Positions 17,422 through 26,902 of a stretch of 64,000 nucleotides of DNA are shown here, piece by piece. Source of the DNA: an uncultured Clostridia bacterium (GTDB taxonomy: Bacteria > Bacillota > Clostridia > Oscillospirales > Acutalibacteraceae); contig CALWDJ010000006.1 of assembly GCA_944376655.1 (NCBI GenBank), positions 1 to 64,000 on the forward strand, written 5' to 3'. A program made the translations under genes and the position numbers. The notes beneath the pieces were generated by a model that did not search any database, was not told the DNA's origin, and worked only from the letters and a program-made list of their open reading frames with translations. The number at the start of each line of letters is the position of its first letter. Position 1 is the stretch's first letter.

Positions 17422-17461
17422 ATATATTGTTTTATTATATTATAACAGGGGATTTTTTAAA

Positions 17462-17998
17462 ATGGAATACAAAATTACAAAAGGCACTCCTGAGCTTTCG
17501 GGGCGTGCGGATAAAGAGCGTGCCGTTTATTCCTTGCTTGAAGAGCTCGGCATTGAATTTGAGCATATTGACCATCCGGCGGCTGAAACGATAGCTGCCT
17601 GCGATAAAATAAATTCGGTTTTAGGTATCAGCATATGTAAAAACCTTTTTCTCTGCAACAGGCAGAAAACGGAATTTTACCTTCTTATGCTCCCGGGAAA
17701 CAAGCCGTTTAAAACCAGGGAGCTTTCATCTCAACTCGGAATTGCCCGCCTTTCGTTTGCCGACTTCGAATATATGGAAAAATTTCTTGATATTCTTCCC
17801 GGCTCGGTCAGCGTCATGGGGCTTATGAACGATAAGGAAAACCGTGTAAGGCTTCTTGTCGATACCGATTTGCTTAAAAGTGAATTTATAGGATGTCACC
17901 CCTGCGTCAACACCTCTACTCTCAAAATAAGAACGGAGGATATAACCGGTAAGTTTCTTCCGGCTGTTTCCCACTCATACACTGCAGTTTTACTATAA
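17462..17998 (+). CDS. Aminoacyl-tRNA deacylase, ProX/YbaK-like
   Basis: Stand-alone editing domain that hydrolyses mischarged tRNA(Pro), most likely Ala-tRNA(Pro). The ProX-type features are HIDHPAAETI near residue 37, CKNLFL (57-62), the LPGNKPFKTRELSSQLG segment (77-93), LDILPGSVSVMGL and GCHPCVNTSTL near 146-156. The KNLFL lysine is the conserved 2'-OH-contacting residue. 178 aa; ATG preceded by AGGGGA. Followed 14 bp later by the lipoprotein amidase gene. Confidence 0.88.
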   Translation: MEYKITKGTPELSGRADKERAVYSLLEELGIEFEHIDHPAAETIAACDKINSVLGISICKNLFLCNRQKTEFYLLMLPGNKPFKTRELSSQLGIARLSFADFEYMEKFLDILPGSVSVMGLMNDKENRVRLLVDTDLLKSEFIGCHPCVNTSTLKIRTEDITGKFLPAVSHSYTAVLL

Positions 17999-18012
17999 TC
18001 AAAGGAGATACA

Positions 18013-20076
18013 ATGAACAACTTTCGGCATTCTCGCTTTTTTACCTTTTTTGCGCTGCTTTTATGCCTGATTTTTTCTGTATCCGCCTGCCGCACACAGA
18101 AGGACACGGAATCAGCCGCCGCTTATTCATCTTCTCTGCCTCAGAGCGCAATATCCGATTCTTCCGTGTCTTCTGAGGAAGAACCCAAAGACAACGGTAT
18201 AAGGCTGAATATCACTTCTCCGGAAAAAACTTCGGTTAATGTTACCGAGCCGGACTTTACTTTTTCAGGAACCTCAGATCCCGTCTGGCCGCTTACGGTA
18301 AACGGTCAGATTATCGAGCGCGGTGAAACCGGTGCTTTTTCATACGAAACCGTACTTGATGTTGGAAAAAACACCTTTGAATTTGAGCATAAGGGCGAGA
18401 AGAAAGTTTATACTGTTACGTACAGATATATCGTAATAAACAGCTTTTCACCGTCAGGCGCACAGTCTTATCCGTCTGGCTCAAAGGTAATAGTCACTGT
18501 TTCCGCCAGGAAAGGCAGTTTGGTCAAAGCCTCGTTCAACGGCAAAACTGTTACGCTCACACAGGAAAAAAATCCTCCGGATAATTCGGAATTTGCCTCA
18601 TACAACGGATTATTAACCCTCCCTTCGGATAACGCCAAGGACATCTCACTCGGAAAAATAACCTATACCGCGACCCATAACGGAAAAACCGAGACATTTA
18701 CGTCAGGCAATATAACCTGCAAAAAGAATGACGTTGTGGTGGATTATGACCCGAACGCTACTCCCACAGGCGGTAAATACATAAACGTAGGTTCGGGATA
18801 TATAGCGGAAATCGTGCAGTACTCCGCCGAAACCTTTGACGGAAATGTTTCCGACGCGAGCTTGAGCGACGGTTCGGCCGACTGGTCACGTCCCACAAAC
18901 AACTATCTGCCGGAGGGTACTCTTGATTACTGTTCACCGAGCTATATAGCCTACAATGACATAAAATACGTGACCCTGCGTGCCGGATACCGTGTTTATC
19001 TTGAGCGTAAGGATAAACCGTATAACGAGGTTACTCCGGTTGTAAAGCAGTACATAGGCACTCTTCCCGACCATAATGAAATTACCTTTTCGTCAATAGA
19101 AAGTATTGACTCACATACTGTGATGACCTTCGACTGCCTATGGAAAGCCCCGTTTTATTTTGACCTGCTCGAGCAGTCGTACAAAAATCCCTCTAATCAG
19201 GATTACAGCATAACCGACGTCACGTATAATTATGTGGATATAACCTTCTGCTACGCGACTGTATTTAACGGTGAGATAACTATACCTGAAGATCATCCGC
19301 TTTTCAGCTCTGCCAAAATAATTGAAAACAAAAACGCCGACGGCACTAAAATCCGCGATTACACACTCAGGCTTTTTCTGAAAAATCAGGGCGGATTTTA
19401 CGGCTGGGATTCGTATTATAATGAAGAAGGTCAGCTTTGCTTTGAATTTCTTGAGCCTAAAACTGTAAAGGATGCCGACAACGAATACGGAACCGACCTT
19501 ACGGGTATTAAGGTTCTTATAGACGTGGGTCACGGCGGCACCGATATCGGTGCACCCGGCTTCGACTATAAAAATCACAGCGAAGCGATACAGAATCTTA
19601 ACCTTGCCTTTAAAATCAAGTCGGAGCTTGAGAAAATCGGCGCCACAGTTTATATGACGCGTACCGATAACAGTACAAGCTCTACCGACACAAAAATCAA
19701 AATGCTCAAACAGCTCAAGCCGGACTACTGCATAGCCGTGCATCACAATTCAAGCACCTCGGCTAACCCGAACGGCTTCGGCTCATACTATTTCAACGCC
19801 TTTTCAAAAAAAGCGTCCGAATTTGTTTATTCGGCGACTAAATCAATGTGCGGAGAGATATATAAGAAAAATAACCCGAAATATGAGCCTTTTTCACTGC
19901 AATGGCATATGTATTTTATGTGCAGGGTTACTGTTTGTCCGGTCGTGCTTACCGAAAACGGCTATATCTCAAACCAATATGATTACAGCCATATAACAAA
20001 GGAAGAAAGCAACAATAAAAAGGCAAAAGCTATTACGCTCGGAATAGTAAATTATTTTAATTCAATAAAACAATAA
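18013..20076 (+). CDS. Lipoprotein N-acetylmuramoyl-L-alanine amidase (Amidase_3)
   Basis: A 687-aa exported cell-wall hydrolase. Signal peptide with lipobox VSAC, so Cys27 or so would be lipidated. Residues about 60-230 look like two Ig-like/bacterial cell-surface domains; a central region of about 230 residues has no family I can name. The C-terminal domain (about 500-687) is a zinc amidase: VLIDVGHGGTDIGAPG gives the first Zn His, NHSEAI the Zn Glu, VHHNSS the second His and LTENGY the catalytic Glu. AGGAG precedes the ATG. Cleaves the amide between MurNAc and the stem peptide; likely in cell separation, sporulation or remodelling. Confidence 0.9.
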   Translation: MNNFRHSRFFTFFALLLCLIFSVSACRTQKDTESAAAYSSSLPQSAISDSSVSSEEEPKDNGIRLNITSPEKTSVNVTEPDFTFSGTSDPVWPLTVNGQIIERGETGAFSYETVLDVGKNTFEFEHKGEKKVYTVTYRYIVINSFSPSGAQSYPSGSKVIVTVSARKGSLVKASFNGKTVTLTQEKNPPDNSEFASYNGLLTLPSDNAKDISLGKITYTATHNGKTETFTSGNITCKKNDVVVDYDPNATPTGGKYINVGSGYIAEIVQYSAETFDGNVSDASLSDGSADWSRPTNNYLPEGTLDYCSPSYIAYNDIKYVTLRAGYRVYLERKDKPYNEVTPVVKQYIGTLPDHNEITFSSIESIDSHTVMTFDCLWKAPFYFDLLEQSYKNPSNQDYSITDVTYNYVDITFCYATVFNGEITIPEDHPLFSSAKIIENKNADGTKIRDYTLRLFLKNQGGFYGWDSYYNEEGQLCFEFLEPKTVKDADNEYGTDLTGIKVLIDVGHGGTDIGAPGFDYKNHSEAIQNLNLAFKIKSELEKIGATVYMTRTDNSTSSTDTKIKMLKQLKPDYCIAVHHNSSTSANPNGFGSYYFNAFSKKASEFVYSATKSMCGEIYKKNNPKYEPFSLQWHMYFMCRVTVCPVVLTENGYISNQYDYSHITKEESNNKKAKAITLGIVNYFNSIKQ

Positions 20077-20081
20077 TGCTA

Positions 20082-20107
20082 TGACCGTTCTTTCAACAAA
20101 GAGCGGT
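20082..20107 (+). terminator. Hairpin between amidase and MATE genes
   Basis: Eleven-pair stem GACCGTTCTTT/AAAGAGCGGTC with a CAAC loop (one G-T pair). No T-run follows, so it may be a processing or attenuating hairpin rather than a full terminator. It argues that the MATE gene starts at 20129 and not at an ATG inside the stem. Confidence 0.55.
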
Positions 20108-20128
20108 CATACCTACGGATGTGAAAAA

Positions 20129-21517
20129 ATGAGTGAAAACACTTTTCTTAAAGGTAAAATTCTCCCTCCGCTTATTAAATTTGCGCTGCCCCTTATGCTG
20201 TCACAGCTTCTGCAGGCGCTTTACGGCGCAGTTGACCTTATAGTAGTCGGGCAGTACAGCACAACCGCCCATTTTTCGGCGGTCGCTACCGGAAGCCAGC
20301 TTATGCAGGGAATAACCGGCATCATTATCGGTCTTACAACAGGCGTTACGGTTCTGATAGGTCAGGCAATGGGAGCCGGAGACAAGAAACGCGCCGCAGA
20401 TATTTCCGCCGGAATGACAAAGCTGCTTATAGCCGTGTCAGCGATATTTTTTGCTGTCCTTATGATTTTTGCGACGCAGGCGCTTGAGCTGCTGAAAATT
20501 CCGGACGAAGCAAAAGGCCCCGGAACCGAGTATGTGCGCATCTGCACGGCCGGCATCGTTTTTATTTCGGCTTATAACGCGATAAGCGGACTTTTCAGAG
20601 GCGTCGGAGACTCAAAAATGCCGCTCATTTTTATACTGATTGCCTGTATAGTCAATATAATCGGCGACCTAATACTTGTAGCCGGTTTTAAAATGGGAGC
20701 GGCGGGAGCGGCGATAGCTACCGTAGCGGCACAGGCCGTAAGCGTCGTTTTTTCCGTTATATATATAAGAAAGGGCGGCCTTCCCTTTTCTATTACAAAA
20801 AGCAGCTTTAAAGCACGCGGTCAGGTAATTAGAATACTTAAAATGGGTGTTCCGATAGCGCTTCAGGATTTTCTTACGAGAGTTTCGTTCCTTATACTCA
20901 CTGCAATACTCAATTCGCTCGGACTTATAGCCTCCGCGAGCATAGGCATATCGGAAAAGCTGTTCCTTTTCCTTTCGATTATTCCGATTTCGTTTATGTC
21001 GGCGCTGTCGGCATTTGTCGCGCAGAATATAGGCGCCAATCAACCGGAGCGCGCTTTCAGGTCCTTAAAGCTTTCTGTCGGAATATCTTTCGTGTTCGGC
21101 ATACTCACCTTCTGCGCCACCTTCTTTTTTCCGGAATATCTCGCATCGCTGTTTGAAAAAAGTCCGGAGGTTATTTCCGCCGCGGCAAGATACCAGCGCG
21201 GGTGCGCGGCAGAGCATATCTTTATCAGCATATATTTCTGTCTGCTCGGTTATTTCAACGGTCTCGGCAAAACAAATTTTGTAATGTTAGAGGGTATTGT
21301 CACATCTTTCGCGGTAAGGATTCCCCTCTCCTATATCCTGAGCCGCGGAGCTTCTCCCGATCTTTTAAGAATAGGTCTCGCTGTTCCGGCTTCTGCCGTT
21401 GTATGCTTTGTTATGTGTCTTGCTTACCTTTTATATCTGATAAAAAGCGGAAAAGCCGGAATCGGTAAAAAGGCGCTTAAAGCTATGGCTTCTCATAAAA
21501 CAGAGGTGAGCTTATGA
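20129..21517 (+). CDS. MATE family multidrug/metabolite efflux transporter
   Basis: Twelve predicted membrane helices, about 462 aa, in two homologous halves. Typical MATE features: MLSQLLQALYGAVDLIVVGQY at the first helix, the GLFRGVGDSKMPL loop and AFVAQNIGANQPERA in the second half. Probably uses Na+ or H+ antiport; the substrate is not determinable. Start at the ATG at 20129 behind GGATG. Its stop overlaps the ATG of the following frameshifted small gene (ATGA). Confidence 0.92.
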   Translation: MSENTFLKGKILPPLIKFALPLMLSQLLQALYGAVDLIVVGQYSTTAHFSAVATGSQLMQGITGIIIGLTTGVTVLIGQAMGAGDKKRAADISAGMTKLLIAVSAIFFAVLMIFATQALELLKIPDEAKGPGTEYVRICTAGIVFISAYNAISGLFRGVGDSKMPLIFILIACIVNIIGDLILVAGFKMGAAGAAIATVAAQAVSVVFSVIYIRKGGLPFSITKSSFKARGQVIRILKMGVPIALQDFLTRVSFLILTAILNSLGLIASASIGISEKLFLFLSIIPISFMSALSAFVAQNIGANQPERAFRSLKLSVGISFVFGILTFCATFFFPEYLASLFEKSPEVISAAARYQRGCAAEHIFISIYFCLLGYFNGLGKTNFVMLEGIVTSFAVRIPLSYILSRGASPDLLRIGLAVPASAVVCFVMCLAYLLYLIKSGKAGIGKKALKAMASHKTEVSL

Positions 21518-21893
21518 ATCCGTCCGATGAAATAATGCAAAGACTTAAAAGAAAAAACGCCATACTTTTTTATCAGAATTCCGAATTTTTGTCTGATTTC
21601 TTTTCTCTTTTAAATACACAGACCGAGCGTTTGCCAAAAAGATTACCGATAAGGCCGATATCGCTTCCTGTCATGCCGTAGGACAGGCATGCGGTGTGGT
21701 TCACACACGCAGGCACGCCCCGGGATATCCGATATATGACCTTACATCGGAAGTTTACCGTTACGGAGCGGAAAACTGCCTGCCGTATATAGAGCGACGG
21801 AAACAGGAATATATAAACAGGCTTTTTTACTGGGAGGAACGTTCTGAAAGCACGGAATATTCCTGGGCTGATTTTATAGTCAAAAGAAACTGA
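21514..21893 (+). pseudogene. Small conserved-looking gene broken by one frameshift
   Basis: An ATG at 21514, with GAGGTG five bases upstream, opens a frame (MNPSDEIMQRLKRKNAI...) that stops after about 55 codons. A second frame continues the same protein from about 21625 (FAKKITDKADIASCHAVGQ...) to a stop at 21891-21893. Joining them around the GAGCG-TTTGCC sequence, as if one base were missing, gives a coherent soluble protein of about 126 aa with a Tyr/Arg-rich middle. I recognise no family. It is either a real recent frameshift or a one-base sequencing/assembly error. Coupled by overlap to the MATE gene. Confidence 0.65.
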
Positions 21894-21927
21894 TTTCTAA
21901 TTTATTTCGGTACAGCATATATTTATG

Positions 21928-21956
21928 TTGAATTATTTGTTTAAGTATTGTATAAT
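21928..21956 (+). promoter_or_regulatory. Sigma-A promoter of purA
   Basis: TTGAAT, 17-bp spacer, TATAAT. An inverted repeat TGTAAC-TGTGCT-GTTACA (21961-21978) sits at the expected transcription start and could be an operator or the first leader hairpin. Confidence 0.75.
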
Positions 21957-22008
21957 AAAATGTAACTGTGCTGTTACACTACTTTATTAAAAATGGGGTA
22001 CATAAATT

Positions 22009-23286
22009 ATGGTAAAAGCTGTTGTAGGCGCTAACTGGGGAGACGAGGGTAAGGGTAAAATCACAGATATGCTTGCCTGTGACGCGGATATCGTCGTTCG
22101 CTTTCAGGGCGGAGCAAACGCCGGTCATACTATAAAAAACAAATACGGTAAATTTGCTCTGCACACACTGCCTTCAGGCGTTTTCAACGAAGGTGTCATC
22201 AACTGTATAGGCAACGGCGTTGCTCTCGACGTTGATAAGCTTCTGAATGAATACCGCAGCGTAATCGAGAAGGGTGTTCCGGCGCCGAAGCTCATGATAT
22301 CAGAGCGTTGTCAGATGGTTATGCCGTATCACGTGCTTTTTGATGTTTATGAGGAAGAACGCCTCGGAAAAGCAAGCTTCGGCTCAACTAAGTCCGGAAT
22401 CGCTCCTTTCTATTCCGATAAATATGCAAAAATCGGTTTCCAGGTCTGCGAGCTGTTTGACGAAAAGGCGCTGCGCGCCAAAATTGAGCGTGTGCTTGAA
22501 ATCAAAAATATCCTTATAACCAACCTCTATCATAAAGAGCCGCTTTCGGCAGATGAGATTTTCGATAAAATGATGGAGTGGAAAAAAGGAATCGAGCCTT
22601 TTGTCGGCGATGTCAGAAAGCTGGTTTACAACGCCGATAAGGAAGGCAAAACGGTTCTTCTCGAGGGTCAGCTCGGAACGCTTAAGGATACCGACCACGG
22701 AATATACCCGATGGTCACATCTTCCAATACAATAGCAGCTTACGGCGCTGTCGGCGCGGGACTTCCTCCCTATTCTATAAAAGAAATTTACACTGTTATA
22801 AAGGCTTATTCATCGGCGGTTGGAGCAGGAGCGTTTGTCAGTGAAATATTCGGTGATGAGGCGAAAGCAATGCGCGATCACGGAGGTGACGGCGGTGAGT
22901 ACGGGGCTACAACAGGGCGTCCGCGCAGAATGGGCTGGTTCGACTGTGTGGCGACAAGGTACGGCTGTGAGGTTCAAGGAACTACCCATGCGGTTCTTAC
23001 CGTTGTTGACGCGCTTTCCTACCTTGACGAGATTAAGGTATGCGTCGGATATGAAATAGACGGGAAAATCACCAAAGACTTCCCTGTTACAGGTCTTCTT
23101 GAAAAAGCAAAACCTGTGCTTGTCTCGCTTCCCGGCTGGAAATGCGATATTACCGGCATTACGAATTATTCCGACCTTCCCGAGAACTGCCGCAATTACA
23201 TAGAGTTTATTGAGAAAGAAATCGGGTTTAAAATCACAATGGTCAGCAACGGCCCTGCACGTGAAAATATTATAATAAAAAACTGA
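22009..23286 (+). CDS. purA: Adenylosuccinate synthetase
   Basis: GTP-dependent condensation of IMP with aspartate, first committed step to AMP. N-terminal GANWGDEGKGKITD carries the P-loop-like motif and catalytic Asp, GGANAGHTI the catalytic His, and GTTHAVLTVVDAL the later GTP/IMP loop region. Length 425 aa is standard. Own promoter; yhaM follows after 21 bp and may share the transcript. Confidence 0.97.
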   Translation: MVKAVVGANWGDEGKGKITDMLACDADIVVRFQGGANAGHTIKNKYGKFALHTLPSGVFNEGVINCIGNGVALDVDKLLNEYRSVIEKGVPAPKLMISERCQMVMPYHVLFDVYEEERLGKASFGSTKSGIAPFYSDKYAKIGFQVCELFDEKALRAKIERVLEIKNILITNLYHKEPLSADEIFDKMMEWKKGIEPFVGDVRKLVYNADKEGKTVLLEGQLGTLKDTDHGIYPMVTSSNTIAAYGAVGAGLPPYSIKEIYTVIKAYSSAVGAGAFVSEIFGDEAKAMRDHGGDGGEYGATTGRPRRMGWFDCVATRYGCEVQGTTHAVLTVVDALSYLDEIKVCVGYEIDGKITKDFPVTGLLEKAKPVLVSLPGWKCDITGITNYSDLPENCRNYIEFIEKEIGFKITMVSNGPARENIIIKN

Positions 23287-23307
23287 TTTTACCGGACGGA
23301 GAAAAAA

Positions 23308-24279
23308 ATGAATTTCACCCCTATTGACAACAGCGGTCTTGTTGACGGCTTTTGTCTGATTAAAAATATTGATATTAAAACTTCTTCAAAGGGCGACGCT
23401 TATCTTGATATGACTCTTTCGGACTCTGATGGCGAGATAAACGCAAAGCTCTGGAGATATGATAAGGAAAAGCACGGAGAATACACAGTAAATCAGCTTA
23501 TTAAAATACGCGGCACCGTTTCGCGTTACAACGGGGCTGATCAGCTGAAGATAGACAGGATTCGCCCTGTTATGCCCGAAGACGGAGTAGATCCCGGCAA
23601 ATTTGTCAAATCGGCCGACTATTCCGGAGAGCAGATGTTCGACGAGCTGTATAAAATTGCGTCGGAATTTACCGACAGCGACCTTAAAAAAATCGTGACG
23701 GCTATACTTGATGACAACCGACTTGCCCTTCTCTACTGGCCTGCCGCTTTTAAGCTCCATCACGCGGTCCGCGGCGGACTTCTTCTGCACACCCTTTCAA
23801 TCGTAAGGCTTGCCGAGGGAGTATGCTCTGTATATCCCTTTGTTGACCGTGAGCTTCTTATGTCCGGGGCGATACTTCACGATATCGCAAAGCTCTCCGA
23901 ATTCAATGTCGCCGATACCGGAGTTGCCACCGGCTACTCAAATGAAGGAAATCTTCTCGGTCACCTGGCTATGGGCGCTATGGTTATTGAAAAATATGCC
24001 GAAAAGCTCTCTATTGACCGTAAAACGGCGATGCTGCTTGAGCATATGGTGCTGTCACACCACGGTGAGCCCGAATTCGGCGCCGCTGTGCGGCCTATGT
24101 TTATTGAGGCGGAGCTTTTAAGTGAGCTTGACCTTATGGATTCAAGGGTTTATGAAATGCGTGAAGCTGTTTCAGCCGCGTCATCTGACGATTTTTCGGC
24201 GAGGGTATGGGCAATGGATAACCGCAAGCTCTTTAATCACTCAAGAAAAGATTTGAATAATAAAATAAATTTATTCTGA
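23308..24279 (+). CDS. yhaM: 3'-5' exoribonuclease YhaM (OB-fold + HD)
   Basis: About 323 aa. The N-terminal OB/tRNA-anticodon-type domain (residues about 10-90) is followed by an HD hydrolase domain: HHAVRGGLLLHTLSI supplies the first His pair and GAILHDIAKL the HD pair (about 189-198). This is the YhaM/Cbf1 architecture, a Mn2+-dependent RNA and DNA 3' exonuclease that trims mRNA tails in Firmicutes. SD and ATG at 23308. Located 21 bp after purA and 30 bp before the DUF1858 gene. Confidence 0.9.
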   Translation: MNFTPIDNSGLVDGFCLIKNIDIKTSSKGDAYLDMTLSDSDGEINAKLWRYDKEKHGEYTVNQLIKIRGTVSRYNGADQLKIDRIRPVMPEDGVDPGKFVKSADYSGEQMFDELYKIASEFTDSDLKKIVTAILDDNRLALLYWPAAFKLHHAVRGGLLLHTLSIVRLAEGVCSVYPFVDRELLMSGAILHDIAKLSEFNVADTGVATGYSNEGNLLGHLAMGAMVIEKYAEKLSIDRKTAMLLEHMVLSHHGEPEFGAAVRPMFIEAELLSELDLMDSRVYEMREAVSAASSDDFSARVWAMDNRKLFNHSRKDLNNKINLF

Positions 24280-24309
24280 TACTAATTAAAAATATAAAGG
24301 ATGATCAAA

Positions 24310-24510
24310 ATGAAAATTACAAAAGATATGCTTATAGGCGAAGTACTTGATATTGACAGCAGCGCTGCCGAATATTTCTTTGAAATAGGTATGCACTGCC
24401 TTGGCTGCCCAGCTTCACGCGGCGAGAGCATTGAGCAGGCATGCGAGGTTCACGGAACTGACTGTGACGCGCTTATTGAAAAGCTCAACAAGCATTTTGA
24501 AAACAAATAA
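24310..24510 (+). CDS. DUF1858 domain protein
   Basis: A 66-aa single-domain protein with the hallmark MHCLGCPASRGESIEQACEVHG, i.e. a CxxC pair within a small helical domain usually described as a disulfide-oxidoreductase-like or hybrid-cluster-associated fold. Function unknown; a redox or Fe-S role is inferred from the cysteines. I place the start at the second in-frame ATG (24310), eight bases after AAAGGA, because the first has no spacing. Its stop TAA shares a base with the trmK ATG, so the two are coupled. Confidence 0.85.
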   Translation: MKITKDMLIGEVLDIDSSAAEYFFEIGMHCLGCPASRGESIEQACEVHGTDCDALIEKLNKHFENK

Positions 24511-25196
24511 TGACGCTTACAAAAAGACTGTCGCTCATCGCTTCTCTTGTACCTGAAAATTCAAATGTCTGCGATGTCGGAACCGACCACGCGTATTTAC
24601 CCATTATGCTTAAGAAAAGCCGAAAAGCGCGCAGGGTCATAGCTACCGATATCCGTCCGCTTCCCCTTGAAAACGCGAAAAAAAACATCGCGCTTTCGGG
24701 AGTAGGCGGAATTGAGACAAGACTATGCGACGGTCTTTCGTCCGTTGAAAAATCCGAAGCGGATACGGTGGTCATCGCCGGTATAGGCGGAGAAGTTATT
24801 TCCGGAATAATCAAACGTACCGGATGGCTTAAGTTATCTCCGCCTGTTCTGCTTATTCTTCAGCCGACAACATCACCGGAAATTTTAAGGCGCTGTCTTT
24901 ATGAAAACGGCTTTGAAATTTCAGACGAAACCGCCGTTGAGGAAAACGGAAAGGTTTATTCGGTAATAAGATCGATATATACCGGAAAAACGACCTGCTG
25001 TCCCGACTGGTTTTATTACATAGGTAAAACAGATGTTTTATCACCCGATGGACGTTTATATGCAGAAAAACAGTATAACAGGCTGTTCAGCTGTGCCTCT
25101 GCGCTTCAAAATCTGCCCGAAAAAAAGGCTGAATATGAATATTATGCCGATGCTGCCACGCAAATCGGTAATTTACTTAATAAATCGGAGAACTGA
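24510..25196 (+). CDS. trmK: tRNA (adenine(22)-N(1))-methyltransferase
   Basis: SAM-dependent enzyme methylating A22 in the tRNA D-loop. The Rossmann methyltransferase core shows VCDVGTDHAYLPI (motif I), ATDIRPLPLENAKKNI and VVIAGIGGEVI, the TrmK signatures. 228 aa. Usually found beside a Nif3-like gene; here it lies between DUF1858 and rqcH. One-base overlap with the upstream stop and only one base to the rqcH ATG. Confidence 0.93.
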   Translation: MTLTKRLSLIASLVPENSNVCDVGTDHAYLPIMLKKSRKARRVIATDIRPLPLENAKKNIALSGVGGIETRLCDGLSSVEKSEADTVVIAGIGGEVISGIIKRTGWLKLSPPVLLILQPTTSPEILRRCLYENGFEISDETAVEENGKVYSVIRSIYTGKTTCCPDWFYYIGKTDVLSPDGRLYAEKQYNRLFSCASALQNLPEKKAEYEYYADAATQIGNLLNKSEN

Positions 25197-25197
25197 C

Positions 25198-26901
25198 ATG
25201 GCATTTGACGGCGCTTTTCTTCATAAAACAGTTTCAGAGCTCAAAGAAGCCTGCGACTCGCATATTGACAAAATATACCAGCCTTCAAAAGATGAGCTGG
25301 TGTTTTTGTTGCGCAAAAAAGATTTTTGCAAAAGGCTTCTGATATCTGTTAAGCAAGGCTCGGCAAGGATTCAGTTTACGGAGAACAAATACGAAAACCC
25401 GAAATCACCGCCGATGTTCTGTATGCTTATGCGGAAATATCTTTCGTCAGCTAAATTGATTGACGTTTTTCAGCCTGAATTTGAGAGAATAGCGGTATTT
25501 ACTTTTACCGCCTCGAATGAAATGGGAGATATTATCGAACTCCGTCTGATTGCCGAGTTTATAGGCAGTAAAACCAATATTATTCTTGCGGGACAGGACG
25601 GAAGAATAATTGACTCATTAAGGCACAGCGATCCCGAAACCTCTGAAAGACTTGTCCTGCCGGGCGCGCAGTATACATTTCCGGAAAAGAAGCGTAAAAA
25701 CAATCCGCTTGATGACAGCGTAATAAAATTATACGGCGAAAAAATTACCGCAGAAGAAAATCCTGTCGGAGTTCTGCTTGACGGAATTGACGGCTTCTCC
25801 CCTCTTGTCTGTCGTGAAGCGGTTTACAGAGCTGAAATATTAAAAGACGGTTATAAGGCGCTTAAATCAATCGCTGAAGATATCAAGTCTAACAGCAAGC
25901 CTTTACTGCTTTTAAAGGAAGACGGTTCGCCTTACGATTTTTCATACACCGATATATCGCAGTACGGCGGAAAATTCAAAAAACAGCAATTCGGCAGTTT
26001 TTCAGAGCTGCTTGACGCTTTTTATACAAAAAGGGATAACGCGGAGCGCATTCACAAAGCGGCGGCGGATATTCTTAAATTAACCAACAATATAAAATCA
26101 CGTACAGAAAAAAAACTTGCCGCGAGACTTCTTGAGCTTGAAAAATGCGAGAACCGCGAGCAGCTGCGGATATACGGCGAGCTTCTTAAAGCCAATCTCT
26201 ACCGTGCGGAGCCGGGCGCACGGTTTATTGAAGCGGAAAATTATTATGAAGATATGAAGCCGATACGTATTCCGCTTGACCCTGCTCTTTCGCCCCAGCA
26301 GAACGCGGCTAAATATTTTAAGGATTATAAAAAAACATATACGGCGGAGCAAACGCTTACAAAGCTGACCGAGGAGGACAGAAAAGAGCTTATTTATCTT
26401 GATTCCGTTCTTGACAGTATATCAAGAAGCGAATCGCTTTCTGAAATAGCTGAAATACGTGAAGAGCTGACAGCAGCCGGATATATAAAAAGACCCAGGG
26501 AAAGGAAGAAAAACACACAGGCGCCGGGTTTCAGGGAATATACCTGCCGAGAGGGATATAAGATACTTGTAGGAAAGAATAACCGTCAGAACGATTATAT
26601 CACTACGGTTCTCGCCTCAAAAAACGACCTGTGGTTCCATGTTAAAAATATTCCGGGTTCACACGTAATAGTTATGTGCCACGGCGAGAGTGTTTCGGAT
26701 GAAACTTTGAAAAAGGCCGCCATGCTTGCGGCGAAAAACTCAAAAGCATCGTCTTCCTCACAGGTACCTGTTGATTACACACCGGTCAAATATGTGAAGA
26801 AACCGAACGGGGCCAAGCCCGGAATGGTAATTTACACGACAAATAAAACCGTTTATGTCACGCCCTCCGAATTGTCGGACGGCATAACCGAAGGAGCTTA
26901 A
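25198..26901 (+). CDS. rqcH: Ribosome quality control protein RqcH (NFACT/FbpA family)
   Basis: About 567 aa. NFACT-N domain (1-about 200, MAFDGAFLHKTVSELKE, with the FIGSKTNIIL segment), HhH/coiled-coil middle (about 300-440) and NFACT-R domain with NDLWFHVKNIPGSHVIV near 475-491. It recruits Ala-tRNA to stalled 50S-peptidyl-tRNA complexes and adds poly-alanine degradation tails; older name fibronectin-binding protein. The ATG at 25198 is one base past the trmK stop; a longer frame running back into trmK is not credible. Confidence 0.93.
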   Translation: MAFDGAFLHKTVSELKEACDSHIDKIYQPSKDELVFLLRKKDFCKRLLISVKQGSARIQFTENKYENPKSPPMFCMLMRKYLSSAKLIDVFQPEFERIAVFTFTASNEMGDIIELRLIAEFIGSKTNIILAGQDGRIIDSLRHSDPETSERLVLPGAQYTFPEKKRKNNPLDDSVIKLYGEKITAEENPVGVLLDGIDGFSPLVCREAVYRAEILKDGYKALKSIAEDIKSNSKPLLLLKEDGSPYDFSYTDISQYGGKFKKQQFGSFSELLDAFYTKRDNAERIHKAAADILKLTNNIKSRTEKKLAARLLELEKCENREQLRIYGELLKANLYRAEPGARFIEAENYYEDMKPIRIPLDPALSPQQNAAKYFKDYKKTYTAEQTLTKLTEEDRKELIYLDSVLDSISRSESLSEIAEIREELTAAGYIKRPRERKKNTQAPGFREYTCREGYKILVGKNNRQNDYITTVLASKNDLWFHVKNIPGSHVIVMCHGESVSDETLKKAAMLAAKNSKASSSSQVPVDYTPVKYVKKPNGAKPGMVIYTTNKTVYVTPSELSDGITEGA

Positions 26902-26902
26902 A

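Noticed and set aside
17349..17461. TPP riboswitch before thiN
   Set aside because: No CUGAGA/ACCUGA-type core; the spacer holds only a divergent promoter and AT-rich sequence.
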